A DNA stretch of 64,000 nucleotides, from positions 124,001 to 188,000 of the forward strand of contig NZ_JAUORH010000002.1 of the NCBI RefSeq assembly GCF_030547425.1, given 5' to 3'. Positions 35,820 through 44,863 of the stretch are shown one piece after another (within the stretch, counting starts at the first letter, position 1; every line of letters begins with the position of its first letter). Origin of the DNA: Tenacibaculum sp. 1_MG-2023 (lineage in GTDB: Bacteria > Bacteroidota > Bacteroidia > Flavobacteriales > Flavobacteriaceae). The notes under the pieces are model-generated. The model saw nothing but the letters and a program-made list of their open reading frames with translations, had not been told where the DNA came from and searched no databases. Made by a program: the position numbers and the translations under genes.

Positions 35820-36177
35820 AATTAACTATTTATTTGGTTACCTACTCTGTTTACTATAGGATTTTCGGCTTACTCCTTTCTATGTCAATTAGATGTGTTT
35901 TTTTGCTCCTTTTTTTAGTAAATTTAAAAGGGTGTTCAGATCAATTTTTTCAAACAGGATGAATACAAATATTAAGTTTTTAGTAAGGCAAAGTTGAAGT
36001 ACAAGGGAACTATTTATAAAATAAGGAGGTATAATTTAAAAATTATACCTCCTTAAAGAGACTGATTCACAGTCACAAAATTATTTTTGTTAGTAATATT
36101 ACTAAAGCCTAGTATTTTTTCAAACACTGGCTTATTAAGTCATTTGAATTTTCATTAGTAAGTTACATATAAGGTAA
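35820..36177. other. Upstream region of the RiPP cluster, no gene
   Basis: The 358 bp hold the terminator of the glycerophosphodiesterase gene (36023-36054) and then about 200 bp that must carry the promoter of the RiPP cluster. AATATTTG on the minus strand (35966-35973) is one base off the -7 consensus, with TTTG at 35989-35992 as a possible, closely spaced -33. I see no second precursor gene. Confidence 0.45.
36023..36054 (-). terminator. Terminator downstream of the glycerophosphodiesterase gene
   Basis: AAGGAGGTATAATTT (36023-36037) pairs with AAATTATACCTCCTT (36040-36054), a 15-bp perfect stem. On the minus strand TTATTTTATAAATAG follows. It separates the YfcC/GDPD operon from the RiPP cluster. 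Confidence 0.7.
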
Positions 36178-37152
36178 TTATTTAGATAAGAAAGCAAGCA
36201 TTTTATCTGGAAAATCGGTAAAACCACCATCAACATTTGCTTCAAAAAACAGTACTTGCATCATTTCTTCAAAAGAAGAGAATTCATCCAATTGATCTGC
36301 TCTAAAAGTATATGGATGCACTTGTAACCCTAGTTTGTGAGCATCTTTAACTAGTGTTGTAAACTGCCACTTCTCTCCTACTTTTTTATCTAAAATTTGC
36401 GTGTACCAAGGCCCCAACCCGTCTGCATACGATGCGAAATGTGCTAATTCTTTGGTTTCCTCAGGGAACTCAATTAATTGTACTAAAAACAAGTCAGATT
36501 TTAATCCTTTTCGAACTCTTTCCAATTCTTTCGCATCAAAACATTGAAACATACATTTATCGTTCTTTGTTTTGTAGCCATAGCTTGAAAGGATATCCAA
36601 CGAAATTTTAGCAATATCTTTTCCATATTTATGATGAAATGCTGGGTTTTTAATTTCTGGATAAATTCCGATATTTTTTCCTGTGGAAGCATCTAATCCT
36701 TGAATTAGCTCTATTTCCTTTTGTAAAGAGTGTAATTTAAAATTGCCTCTTCCCTTCGGAAATCGATTCGGGTACACTTGTTCTCCTGTTTTCGGATTAA
36801 AACGTTCTGTTACATTTAGTTTTTGTAGTTCTTCAAACGTAAAATCAATTACATAAAAACGTTTGTCTTTCCGTTTTCTTTCTGGAAATTTTTCAGCCAC
36901 ATCAGTAACATCATCCAAATAAATATCATGAATCACTACAGGAACATCATCTTTACTTAATACTAGATCTTGTTCTATATAATCAGGATTCATTGCATAC
37001 GCCATGGCTTTAGCTTCCATCGTGTGTTCTGGTAAGTATCCTGAGGCTCCTCTGTGAGCGATTACAATTTTCTTTTTCATATTGGTCAGTTTAGTTTGTG
37101 GCTTGCATCCGAAGAAAAGAATCAAGAAAAACAGCGCATAAATTTGTTTCAT
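36178..37152 (-). CDS. Glycerophosphodiester phosphodiesterase, lipoprotein
   Basis: The 324-residue GlpQ-type enzyme hydrolyses glycerophosphodiesters to glycerol-3-phosphate and an alcohol, probably in the periplasm. It has a lipoprotein signal (ALFFLILFFGCKP; Cys16) followed by the family start IVIAHRGASGYLPEHT, the metal-binding IEQDLVLSKDDVPVVIHD and VHPYTFRADQL near the end. Length and motifs agree with GlpQ. It starts three bases after the stop of the YfcC-type transporter gene, so the two form an operon, and a hairpin terminates it. Confidence 0.94.
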   Translation of the reverse strand: MKQIYALFFLILFFGCKPQTKLTNMKKKIVIAHRGASGYLPEHTMEAKAMAYAMNPDYIEQDLVLSKDDVPVVIHDIYLDDVTDVAEKFPERKRKDKRFYVIDFTFEELQKLNVTERFNPKTGEQVYPNRFPKGRGNFKLHSLQKEIELIQGLDASTGKNIGIYPEIKNPAFHHKYGKDIAKISLDILSSYGYKTKNDKCMFQCFDAKELERVRKGLKSDLFLVQLIEFPEETKELAHFASYADGLGPWYTQILDKKVGEKWQFTTLVKDAHKLGLQVHPYTFRADQLDEFSSFEEMMQVLFFEANVDGGFTDFPDKMLAFLSK

Positions 37153-37155
37153 TCT

Positions 37156-38649
37156 TTACAGGTATACTTGAGCGGTTAAAACTAGCATTGTAAAAATTGT
37201 TAAGATAATTACTAACGGAATTACAAACTTTAACCATTTATCATATCCTACTTTCACAATGGCTAAAGATGCTAAAATTAAGCCTGTTGGATTGATAAAA
37301 GCAAACAACCCCATACCATATTGATACGTATTTACAATTACTTCTCTACCTACTCCAACAGTATCTGCCAACGGAGACATGATGGGCATTGTTAATACTG
37401 CCATTCCTGATGAACTTGGAATAAAAAATGATAGTCCTGAATAAATGAATAACATTACATTGGCAAAAATTCCTTTAGGCATTCCTGTAGTAAACTCGCT
37501 TGCGTGTTGCAAAATCGTGTCACTTATCAATCCTTGTTCCATTAATACGGAAACCCCTCGTGCAATACCGATAATAAAAGCAACTCCTAATAAATCTCCT
37601 GCTCCTTTAATAAACGTGTTTACAAAGTTTTCTTCTTTCATCTTAGCTAAAAAACCTATTAAAATAGCACCTATTAAAAACACCACAGTCATTTCTTCAA
37701 ACCACCATCCTAAACGAGATACTCCATAAATCATAATTACAAAACACATGGTAAAAATGGTTAGTATAATTCGTAGTCTACCTGTTAAGCTATGTGTACT
37801 TGATGTTGAACTGCCAAAAAGACTTTCAATCATTTCTTTTTGATCGTAAATAATGGATTTTGTTGGGTCTTTTTGAACTTTGTTTGCATAACGTAAAATA
37901 TAAATTACACAAATAATAATTCCTCCAATTAGCATTAACAACCTCCCTGTAAAACCAGTAGTCCAATTAATTCCTGCTGCGTCTGAAGCAATAATAACAC
38001 TAAACGGATTCACCGTTGAACACATTGTACCTATAGATGACCCAATATACACACAAGCTAAAGCTACTATAGCATCGTATTTTGCTGCTAAAAATATGGG
38101 GATTAGTATTGGATAAAAGGCGATGGTTTCTTCTGCCAACCCAAAAGTTGTACCTCCCACAGCTATTAAGGTCGTTACCACAAATATAAGCCAGTACTCT
38201 TTTCCTTTCAATGTTTTTGCTAACCAAGCTATTCCAGCATCAAAAGCACCTGTGAAATTCATTATTCCTATAATTCCTCCTAAAATAAGGACAAATAAAA
38301 TAATATCTGACGATTGAATGATTCCTTTTATTGGCGATTTAAAAAAGTCTAAAAAACCCTGTGGTTTTGGGTCTAGCTGAGTATACGTTCCTGGTACACT
38401 GATTGGTTTTGCAATATCACCATTGGTAAACTTTTCTAATGGAATTTTAATTCCTAAGCCTTCTAATGTTTCTTGACTTGCTTTTATTGTTTTCTCTTCC
38501 TCTAAGTGTGAATACGTAAATGAATTATTGTTTTTCTGATACTGTAGCGTATCAAACTTACCTGCTGGTACAAACCATGTTAGAATAGCCACCAACCCTG
38601 CAATTAATAATAAAATAGTATGCGGAGTTGGAAATTTAATGTTTTTCAA
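37156..38649 (-). CDS. YfcC family membrane transporter (DcuC/ArcD-like)
   Basis: The 497-residue protein has about twelve membrane helices and a hydrophilic insert at about 30-100. Family stretches are LTWFVPAGKFD near the N-terminus, TTFGLAEETIAFYPILIPI and GLSFFIPSSSGMAVLTMPIMSPLAD, resembling re-entrant loops of the ion-transporter superfamily. YfcC proteins are annotated as basic amino acid or C4-dicarboxylate carriers; the substrate is not known. Its operon partner is a glycerophosphodiesterase, so a link to uptake of a hydrolysis product is possible but speculative. Confidence 0.88.
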   Translation of the reverse strand: MKNIKFPTPHTILLLIAGLVAILTWFVPAGKFDTLQYQKNNNSFTYSHLEEEKTIKASQETLEGLGIKIPLEKFTNGDIAKPISVPGTYTQLDPKPQGFLDFFKSPIKGIIQSSDIILFVLILGGIIGIMNFTGAFDAGIAWLAKTLKGKEYWLIFVVTTLIAVGGTTFGLAEETIAFYPILIPIFLAAKYDAIVALACVYIGSSIGTMCSTVNPFSVIIASDAAGINWTTGFTGRLLMLIGGIIICVIYILRYANKVQKDPTKSIIYDQKEMIESLFGSSTSSTHSLTGRLRIILTIFTMCFVIMIYGVSRLGWWFEEMTVVFLIGAILIGFLAKMKEENFVNTFIKGAGDLLGVAFIIGIARGVSVLMEQGLISDTILQHASEFTTGMPKGIFANVMLFIYSGLSFFIPSSSGMAVLTMPIMSPLADTVGVGREVIVNTYQYGMGLFAFINPTGLILASLAIVKVGYDKWLKFVIPLVIILTIFTMLVLTAQVYL

Positions 38650-38761
38650 AATGTAAAATTATTTTTTGTTAAAAGTAACAAAAACTTGCTGTTTTAGTAT
38701 TTAAAGAAGTTTAAAGTTCCTTCAAAAAAATTATCTTTACATCGTATTTAAAAAATTAATT

Positions 38762-39463
38762 ATGGAAAACTCATTTGAACCAAAAGTGCTTGTTGCACAA
38801 GTCTCAGAAACTGACAGAATTGCTTTTTACAAGAAAACCTATGCACATGTTGCTGGTGGTGTATTATTGTTTGTTTTTTTTGAATATTTATTTTTACAAA
38901 GTGCTACGATTGTTGAATTTGCCTTATCAATGACCCAAGGTTATAAATGGTTATTGTTACTGGGTGGTTTTATGTTAATTACAAACTATGCAGAAAGTAC
39001 TGCCTTAAAAACTTCTGACAAAAACTTACAATACTTAGCATATTCAGGGTATATCTTTGCTGAAGCATTTATTTTTATCCCTTTAATTTACATTGCTATT
39101 TCTTATACCAATAATTTTGATGTTATAAAACAAGCCGGAATTGTTACGTTATCATTGTTTGTTGGAATTTCATCAATCGTTTTTATTACTAAAAAGGATT
39201 TTTCTTTTATTAGAGCTGGACTATCTGTTGGATTCTTTATCGCTATCGGATTAATAGTAGCTGGTGCTTTATTCGGATTTAATTTAGGTTTATGGTTTTC
39301 TGTTGGAATGTGTGTGTTAGCAGCTGGTTCTATTTTATATCAAACATCTAACTTAGTTAACAAATTCTCTACAGATGATTACATTCCTGCAGCATTAGGT
39401 TTGTTTGCTTCTTTAATGTTATTATTCTGGTATGTATTACAAATATTTATGTCGAGAGATTAG
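38762..39463 (+). CDS. Bax inhibitor-1/YccA family membrane protein
   Basis: The 233-residue protein has seven predicted membrane segments after a short cytoplasmic N-terminus (TDRIAFYKKTYAHVAGGVLLF). ALKTSDKNLQYLAYSGYIFAEAFIFIPLIYIA and IYQTSNLVNKFSTDDYIPAALGLFASLMLLF are typical of the BI-1/TMBIM family, which in bacteria forms pH-sensitive calcium leak channels or interacts with FtsH. The physiological role here is unknown. It is monocistronic, with a strong terminator after it. Confidence 0.92.
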   Translation: MENSFEPKVLVAQVSETDRIAFYKKTYAHVAGGVLLFVFFEYLFLQSATIVEFALSMTQGYKWLLLLGGFMLITNYAESTALKTSDKNLQYLAYSGYIFAEAFIFIPLIYIAISYTNNFDVIKQAGIVTLSLFVGISSIVFITKKDFSFIRAGLSVGFFIAIGLIVAGALFGFNLGLWFSVGMCVLAAGSILYQTSNLVNKFSTDDYIPAALGLFASLMLLFWYVLQIFMSRD

Positions 39464-39483
39464 TAAAAAAACTATTATAAACT

Positions 39484-39511
39484 AAAAAAGCCTCCAAATG
39501 GAGGCTTTTTT
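39484..39511 (+). terminator. Terminator after the Bax inhibitor-like gene
   Basis: AAAAAGCCTCC (39485-39495) pairs with GGAGGCTTTTT (39500-39510) around AAAT. It can also serve sufS on the opposite strand. Confidence 0.85.
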
Positions 39512-39532
39512 ATATTCTTTTGCTAAATTCTT

Positions 39533-40744
39533 TTAACTTAACATCATTTGCGCTTTCTTAACTGCGTTTACCAATACATCTACTTCTTCTTTCGTATTAT
39601 AAAAAGAAAAAGAAGCTCTCACTGTTCCTGGAATACAATAAAAATCCATAATAGGTTGTGCACAATGGTGACCTGTACGAACCGCTACTCCTAGTTTATC
39701 TAAAATTGCTCCAACATCATACGGATGGATTCCTTCTAAATTAAAAGATATTACTGATGTTTTATTTGACGTTCCGTAGATTTTCAACCCTTCTATTTTT
39801 TCTAACTCTTGCGTTGCATACGATAACAGTTCGTTTTCTTGTTTTTCTATATTAGAAAAACCAACTGAGTTCATATAATCTACAGCAACACCAAAAGCAA
39901 TACCTCCACAAATATTTGGTGTTCCTGCTTCAAATTTATGGGGCAACCCAGCATAGGTTGTTTTTTCAAAAGTTACGGTTTCAATCATTTCTCCTCCTCC
40001 TTGATATGGCGGCAACAATTTCAGTAATTCTTCTTTACCATACAACATTCCAACACCTGTTGGTCCGCACATTTTATGAGCAGAAGCCACATAAAAATCA
40101 GCATCTAACGCCTGTACATCTGGTTTTATATGCGGTACTGCTTGTGCGCCATCAATCAACACATAAGCACCAAACTTATGTGCAGCATGAATAATTTCTT
40201 TTATAGGGTTAATTGTTCCCAATGCATTCGATACGTGGTTACAAAAAACTAATTTTGTTTTTGGATTCAATAATTCGTGGTATATATCCATGCGTAAAGA
40301 ACCATCTTCATCCATCGGAATTACCTTTAAAATAGCTCCTGTTTTTTCGCATAACATTTGCCAAGGCACAATGTTAGAATGGTGTTCTAAGGCAGAAACA
40401 ATTATTTCATCTCCTTCTTTTAAAATAGATGCAAAACCAGATGCCACAATATTAACTCCATGTGTTGTACCTGAAGTTAAAATGATTTCATACGGATGCT
40501 TTGCGTTGAAATGTTTTTGAATCTTAATTCTTGCTTCTTCATACTTATCAGTAGCTTCCTGACTTAATGTATGTACACCTCTATGAATATTTGCATTGTA
40601 ATTAGAGTAATAATCTACAATAGTGTCAATTACTACCTGTGGTGTTTGTGAAGTTGCTCCGTTATCTAAATACACTAATTTTTTTCCATGTACTTCTCTC
40701 TTTAAAATAGGAAAATCAGCGCGAATTTTATCTATACTAAACAT
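39533..40744 (-). CDS. sufS: Cysteine desulfurase SufS
   Basis: The PLP enzyme (403 residues from the ATG at 40744) removes sulfur from cysteine for iron-sulfur cluster assembly. The PLP lysine is in SAHKMCGPTGVGML, the substrate-binding start is YLDNGATSQTP, and the active-site Cys is in RTGHHCAQP. It is the group II (SufS) type because of this short loop. An ATG at 40756 would add four residues but lies on the -7 element TAAATTTG (40754-40761). The rest of the suf operon is not in the window. Confidence 0.96.
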   Translation of the reverse strand: MFSIDKIRADFPILKREVHGKKLVYLDNGATSQTPQVVIDTIVDYYSNYNANIHRGVHTLSQEATDKYEEARIKIQKHFNAKHPYEIILTSGTTHGVNIVASGFASILKEGDEIIVSALEHHSNIVPWQMLCEKTGAILKVIPMDEDGSLRMDIYHELLNPKTKLVFCNHVSNALGTINPIKEIIHAAHKFGAYVLIDGAQAVPHIKPDVQALDADFYVASAHKMCGPTGVGMLYGKEELLKLLPPYQGGGEMIETVTFEKTTYAGLPHKFEAGTPNICGGIAFGVAVDYMNSVGFSNIEKQENELLSYATQELEKIEGLKIYGTSNKTSVISFNLEGIHPYDVGAILDKLGVAVRTGHHCAQPIMDFYCIPGTVRASFSFYNTKEEVDVLVNAVKKAQMMLS

Positions 40745-40764
40745 ATAAAATATCAAATTTAGTA

Positions 40765-40794
40765 CAAAGGTAGGGCTTGCGTTTTAAATACAAA
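40765..40794 (-). promoter_or_regulatory. Promoter of sufS
   Basis: On the minus strand TTTG (40791-40794) and TACCTTTG (40765-40772) are separated by 18 bp, a full Bacteroidota promoter. A second -7-like element, TAAATTTG, lies at 40754-40761. Confidence 0.6.
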
Positions 40795-40813
40795 CATCAA
40801 ACAATTAAATTCT

Positions 40814-40821
40814 TACATTTG
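40814..40821 (+). promoter_or_regulatory. Candidate -7 element for the serine hydrolase gene
   Basis: TACATTTG matches TAnnTTTG and ends 15 bp before the ATG at 40837. It argues against the longer open frame that starts at 40777. Confidence 0.5.
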
Positions 40822-40836
40822 CTAGAAACCCATTCC

Positions 40837-42162
40837 ATGAAAAATTTAAAAAGAATTCTTTTACTCGTTTTAATTGCTTTAACAATTGCTGTTTTTTACA
40901 ACTATCCGAAGTTAAATATTTTGGCAGGATACTCCGCTAAAAATACCGCTTCATCAGTATTTCTAGCAGAAAGAAGTTTAGCTTTTACCGATGCAAATGA
41001 CAACAATTTTTCTCCTATAAATATTACTTCTGATGAAATTAATACAGAAGAAAAATCAGCTACAGGTTCAGTATATGGATTACTAAAAAGAAAAGCTGTG
41101 TACAGAGAAGGTATTGGTGCTGTGTTGGTTACTGATGATTTTGATGTTACCAAACCTCAGCTTACTCCAAAACGTTCAAAACCTGATAATAGCACGCCTT
41201 TCCCTTACGGAAACACAGATCATAAAGACACTATTTTCGCTAACATTGATTATACAAAACTAAACGAAACTATTGATACTATTTTTAATGATAGAAATCA
41301 AACACGCTCGGTAGTAGTGGTATATAAAGACAAAATTATTTTTGAAAAATATGACACTGGTTTTACCAAAGAATCGAAGCAGTTAGGTTGGTCTATGACC
41401 AAAAGCATTACAGGTACTTTGTTTGGAATTTTAAAATGTCAAGGAAAAATTGATGTTCAAGAAAACAACTTATTTCCTGAGTGGGAAAACGACAATCGTA
41501 AAAACATTATGATTCATAATTTACTACAAATGAATTCTGGTTTGGAATGGAATGAAGACTATAACACTATTTCAGACGTTACTAAAATGTTGTTTTTAGA
41601 AAAAGACATGACCAAGGTACAAGTAAACAAACCATTGGTAGGAAAACCAAACAAAACCTGGAATTACTCTTCTGGAACTACCAATTTATTATCGGGTATT
41701 TTACGAACAAAATTCAACACACACCAAGAGTATCTTGATTTTTGGTATAGTGGTTTGATTGATAAAATAGGCATGAACTCAATGATTGTTGAAACGGATA
41801 TGAGCAACCACTTTGTAGGCTCTTCATACGCTTGGGCAACGGCAAGAGATTGGGCTAAACTTGGTTTGTTATACTTACATAACGGAGAGTGGAACGGAGA
41901 ACATTTGTTTGATAAAGACTGGGTAAACTATGCTACAACGCCTACTCCTACTTCAAATGGTTGGTATGGGGCACAAATTTGGTTAAATGCTGGTGGTAGA
42001 TATCCTGATGCTCCAAAAAATATGTTTTCTTTTAACGGATATAAAGGTCAAAATGTGTTTATTTTGCCTAGTCAAGATTTGGTAGTTGTTCGTACAGGAC
42101 TTACCAAAAACGCAGACGTAAACACCTTGTTAAAAGGAATTATAAATTCTATTAAAAAATAA
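40837..42162 (+). CDS. Beta-lactamase-fold serine hydrolase (class C/esterase type)
   Basis: The 441-residue product starts MKNLKRILLLVLIALTIAVF, a membrane anchor or signal. The PF00144 domain shows SxxK in LGWSMTKSITG, a YSS variant of the YxN motif in WNYSSGTTN, and YKGQNVFILPSQDLVVVRTG near the end. Such proteins act on peptidoglycan fragments, D-amino peptides or esters; a true antibiotic-resistance role is not indicated. The start is set by the -7 element at 40814-40821. An SdpI-type gene follows after three bases. Confidence 0.92.
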   Translation: MKNLKRILLLVLIALTIAVFYNYPKLNILAGYSAKNTASSVFLAERSLAFTDANDNNFSPINITSDEINTEEKSATGSVYGLLKRKAVYREGIGAVLVTDDFDVTKPQLTPKRSKPDNSTPFPYGNTDHKDTIFANIDYTKLNETIDTIFNDRNQTRSVVVVYKDKIIFEKYDTGFTKESKQLGWSMTKSITGTLFGILKCQGKIDVQENNLFPEWENDNRKNIMIHNLLQMNSGLEWNEDYNTISDVTKMLFLEKDMTKVQVNKPLVGKPNKTWNYSSGTTNLLSGILRTKFNTHQEYLDFWYSGLIDKIGMNSMIVETDMSNHFVGSSYAWATARDWAKLGLLYLHNGEWNGEHLFDKDWVNYATTPTPTSNGWYGAQIWLNAGGRYPDAPKNMFSFNGYKGQNVFILPSQDLVVVRTGLTKNADVNTLLKGIINSIKK

Positions 42163-42165
42163 ACC

Positions 42166-42507
42166 ATGAATCCATTTTATTATGTGCTTTCTATAAACGG
42201 ATTGCTTTTTTTATTCAGTATTGTTTTTCATTTTTTTCCACCTAAAAAAATCAATGCTATTTATGGGTATCGTACTAATAAAACTATGAAAAATGATACT
42301 ATTTGGCAATTTGCTAATGCTTTTTTCACAAAAGAGTTTATGAAGTATTCAGCAATTTCTTTGGTTGCAGCGTTGGTTTTAGCCTTTATATCAAAAGAAT
42401 TAACATGGCAACCTATGGCAATTATGTTATTATCGTTAGCCGTATCGGTTGTTAAAACCGAACAAGAAATAAACAAGAACTTTGATGGGGATGGAAATAG
42501 GAGGTAA
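42166..42507 (+). CDS. SdpI family membrane protein
   Basis: The 113-residue protein has three predicted membrane helices and the SdpI signature KINAIYGYRTNKTMKNDTIW between the first and second. In Bacillus, SdpI gives immunity to the SDP peptide toxin, but most bacterial homologues have no known toxin partner and none is visible here. It starts three bases after the serine hydrolase stop, so both are on one transcript ending in a strong terminator. Confidence 0.88.
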   Translation: MNPFYYVLSINGLLFLFSIVFHFFPPKKINAIYGYRTNKTMKNDTIWQFANAFFTKEFMKYSAISLVAALVLAFISKELTWQPMAIMLLSLAVSVVKTEQEINKNFDGDGNRR

Positions 42508-42530
42508 AACTCATCAAGACGTTTTAACCA

Positions 42531-42571
42531 AAAGACCTTGATGTTTTTGTAAAAACATCAAGGTCTTTTTT
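42531..42571 (+). terminator. Terminator after the SdpI-type gene
   Basis: An 18-bp perfect stem (42531-42548 with 42551-42568, starting AAAGACCTTGATG) closes a very tight turn and is followed by a T-run. Confidence 0.85.
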
Positions 42572-42611
42572 TCAACTCATACGTGTCTTTTTTATTGACC
42601 GTCTTAATTGA

Positions 42612-43289
42612 TTATTTTTTATACTCTTCTTTAAGGAGTGTAATATCATCAATAATTTTCTGCATATTTTCTTTTTTAGTTCCATCATACGAACCTCTTA
42701 TGCGTCCTTCTTTATCAATTAACACAAAATTCTCTGTGTGAACCCAATCGCTTTCTCCGCCATCTCCTTCATCCAATACAGCAAAATAGTGCTTACGTGC
42801 TAAATTGTAAATATGTTTCTTTTCTCCTGTAGTTACATTCCATTTTCCATCAATCACCCCTTTTTCAGTTGCATACTTTCGTAATTGTGGTACGCTATCC
42901 ATTACTGGAGTTACAGAATGTGACAAAAACATAATATCATCATCTTTTTTATAATGTTCTTGTAACTCACTCATATTATACGCCATGGCAATACATATAG
43001 TTTGACAACGGGTAAAAAAGAAATCGGCTATATAAATCTTTCCTTTATAGTCAGCATTCGTAATGGTATCTCCATTCTGGTTAATTAAGCTAAACTCACC
43101 TACTCTATGGTTTTTTGTTCTGTTTCTTACAGAACTATCCACCAATTTAGGGTTAATATCAGCAGGGTTATAAATAGGCAGTTTGTTATCAACTTTTACC
43201 AAATGATAAAAAACAGGAACTCCAATAGCACAAAAAACTAAAATAAAAATTAAGGTGCTTTTTGATTTTTTAAAGAATTTAATATCCAC
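42612..43289 (-). CDS. SCO1/SenC family copper chaperone-like protein
   Basis: The 225-residue protein has an N-terminal membrane anchor (about 11-30) and a thioredoxin-fold domain. The copper site is FTRCQTICIAM (Cys95 and Cys99) plus a His in DWVHTENFVLID. SCO proteins help load copper into the CuA site of cytochrome oxidase. An exact -7 element (TATTTTTG, 43307-43314) lies upstream. It is a single gene here, 42 kb from the oxidase subunit III genes at the left edge. Confidence 0.93.
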   Translation of the reverse strand: MDIKFFKKSKSTLIFILVFCAIGVPVFYHLVKVDNKLPIYNPADINPKLVDSSVRNRTKNHRVGEFSLINQNGDTITNADYKGKIYIADFFFTRCQTICIAMAYNMSELQEHYKKDDDIMFLSHSVTPVMDSVPQLRKYATEKGVIDGKWNVTTGEKKHIYNLARKHYFAVLDEGDGGESDWVHTENFVLIDKEGRIRGSYDGTKKENMQKIIDDITLLKEEYKK

Positions 43290-43306
43290 AGTACTAAAAT
43301 TTTCTA

Positions 43307-43314
43307 CAAAAATA
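43307..43314 (-). promoter_or_regulatory. Candidate -7 element for the SCO gene
   Basis: The minus strand reads TATTTTTG, a TAnnTTTG match 17 bp upstream of the start codon. Confidence 0.45.
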
Positions 43315-43410
43315 CGACTAAAAACAGCGTTTATAAACCACTATCCTAAAAACTTTGTTAAAACCAAAGGCTAACTTACGTGCAAACTTTTACAACTGTT
43401 GTTAAAAACG

Positions 43411-43418
43411 TACATTTG
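43411..43418 (+). promoter_or_regulatory. Candidate -7 element for rseP
   Basis: TACATTTG lies 30 bp before the ATG at 43449 and inside the longer open frame that begins with GTG at 43380, which favours the ATG. Confidence 0.45.
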
Positions 43419-43448
43419 TCAGATTTTAAATTTAGACGAACACCATTT

Positions 43449-44786
43449 ATGGAGATTTTAATAAAAGCATCACAGTTTATTTTAAGCTTATCGCTCTTAA
43501 TCGTTTTGCACGAATTAGGACACTTTATTCCCGCCAAATTATTCAAAACCCGAGTAGAAAAATTCTACCTGTTTTTCGATTATAAATTCTCTTTATTTAA
43601 AAAGAAAGTTGGAGAAACAGTTTACGGTATTGGTTGGATTCCGTTAGGAGGTTATGTAAAGATTGCTGGAATGATTGATGAGAGTATGGATACTGAACAA
43701 ATGCAAAAGCCTGCGCAACCATGGGAATTCCGTTCTAAACCTGCATGGCAACGTTTAATTATTATGCTCGGTGGAGTTATTGTAAACTTTATTTTGGGAT
43801 GGTTTATTTACGTATGTATCACAGCTTACTGGGGAGATAATTACGTAAAACCTGAAGGAGTGAAAAATGGTTTTGCTGTATCTGATTATTTTAAAGAATA
43901 TGGATTTAAAACAGGAGACAAAGTTTTAAAAATAAATGGAGAAACACCAAAAAATGTCCTAGATGTTAATAAGCATCTTTTTTTAAGAGATGTAAAAAGT
44001 ATTGATGTTCTTCGTGAAAACGGCACAACTCAAACTATAAATTTGCCCGAAAACATTGGAGAGATTATGTGGGAAAAAGGAGACATGACTCCTTTTACCG
44101 AGAGAAGGATAAAACCTGTAATCGGATTAGTTGCGCCAAATATGTTGGCTGATAGTTTGGGAATTCAAAATAATGATAAAATTCTTGCTGTTAACGGAAA
44201 AAATGTTGAGTACTGGGAAGAGTTTACTAAACTAATTCAATCTTCTTCTAATAAACTTTCTTTGTTGATTGAGAGAAATGGTGAACAGAAAGAAATACTT
44301 GTTAGTTTTAGTGAAGGTCAAGAAAAGAAAATAGGAGTTGCCCCAGAAGTTGATGAAGAGCTGTATAAAAACTCACTGGAAATTAATCATAAAAACTATT
44401 CATTTACTGAGGCTCTTTCTGTTGGTAGCTCAAAAGCTTACTGGACTTTAAAGGATTATATTACTCAATTTAAATATGTTTTCACTAAAAAAGGAGCAAC
44501 GAGTATTGGAGGCTTCATCTCAATAGGAAAAATTTTCCCTGCTACTTGGAGCTGGCAAGCATTTTGGAGTATCACAGCATTCTTATCTATCATGTTAGGA
44601 TTTATGAATTTACTACCAATTCCTGCTTTAGACGGTGGTCATGTGGTGTTTACTTTATGGGAAATGATTACAGGTAAAAAACCTGGTGATAAGTTCTTAG
44701 AATACGCTCAAATTACAGGTTTTATCTTATTAATAGCATTACTACTATTCGCAAACGGAAACGATATATTTAGGTTATTCAAATAA
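43449..44786 (+). CDS. rseP: Site-2 protease RseP
   Basis: The intramembrane zinc protease (445 residues from the ATG at 43449) has HELGH at residues 21-25 in the first helix and the third zinc ligand in NLLPIPALDGGHVVF near the C-terminus. Two PDZ-like segments are seen: GFKTGDKVLKINGETP and GIQNNDKILAVNGKNV. It cleaves membrane-bound anti-sigma factors after a first periplasmic cut. A longer frame from GTG 43380 is unlikely because it contains the -7 element. A terminator follows. Confidence 0.96.
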   Translation: MEILIKASQFILSLSLLIVLHELGHFIPAKLFKTRVEKFYLFFDYKFSLFKKKVGETVYGIGWIPLGGYVKIAGMIDESMDTEQMQKPAQPWEFRSKPAWQRLIIMLGGVIVNFILGWFIYVCITAYWGDNYVKPEGVKNGFAVSDYFKEYGFKTGDKVLKINGETPKNVLDVNKHLFLRDVKSIDVLRENGTTQTINLPENIGEIMWEKGDMTPFTERRIKPVIGLVAPNMLADSLGIQNNDKILAVNGKNVEYWEEFTKLIQSSSNKLSLLIERNGEQKEILVSFSEGQEKKIGVAPEVDEELYKNSLEINHKNYSFTEALSVGSSKAYWTLKDYITQFKYVFTKKGATSIGGFISIGKIFPATWSWQAFWSITAFLSIMLGFMNLLPIPALDGGHVVFTLWEMITGKKPGDKFLEYAQITGFILLIALLLFANGNDIFRLFK

Positions 44787-44803
44787 CCTTGTAAACTATA
44801 ACT

Positions 44804-44837
44804 AAAAAAGCATCGTACTCTAGTACGATGCTTTTTT
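44804..44837. terminator. Bidirectional terminator between rseP and the acyltransferase gene
   Basis: AAAAAGCATCGTAC (44805-44818) pairs with GTACGATGCTTTTT (44823-44836) around TCTA, with A- and T-runs on the outer sides. Confidence 0.85.
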
Positions 44838-44863
44838 AGTTATGCTATATTTTAACTTGGCTT

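Noticed and set aside
36108..36140. Hairpin AAGCCTAGT...ACTGGCTT near the glycerophosphodiesterase end
   Set aside because: The stem needs a bulge and the stronger 15-bp hairpin at 36023-36054 explains termination better.
40837..42162. Antibiotic-resistance beta-lactamase
   Set aside because: Only the general PF00144 motifs are present, with YSS instead of YAN, a membrane anchor and no resistance context.
42166..42507. SdpI gene as immunity for a peptide toxin or for the RiPP cluster
   Set aside because: No SdpA/B/C-like genes are near, it is 6 kb from the RiPP cluster and cotranscribed with a serine hydrolase; most SdpI homologues have no toxin partner.
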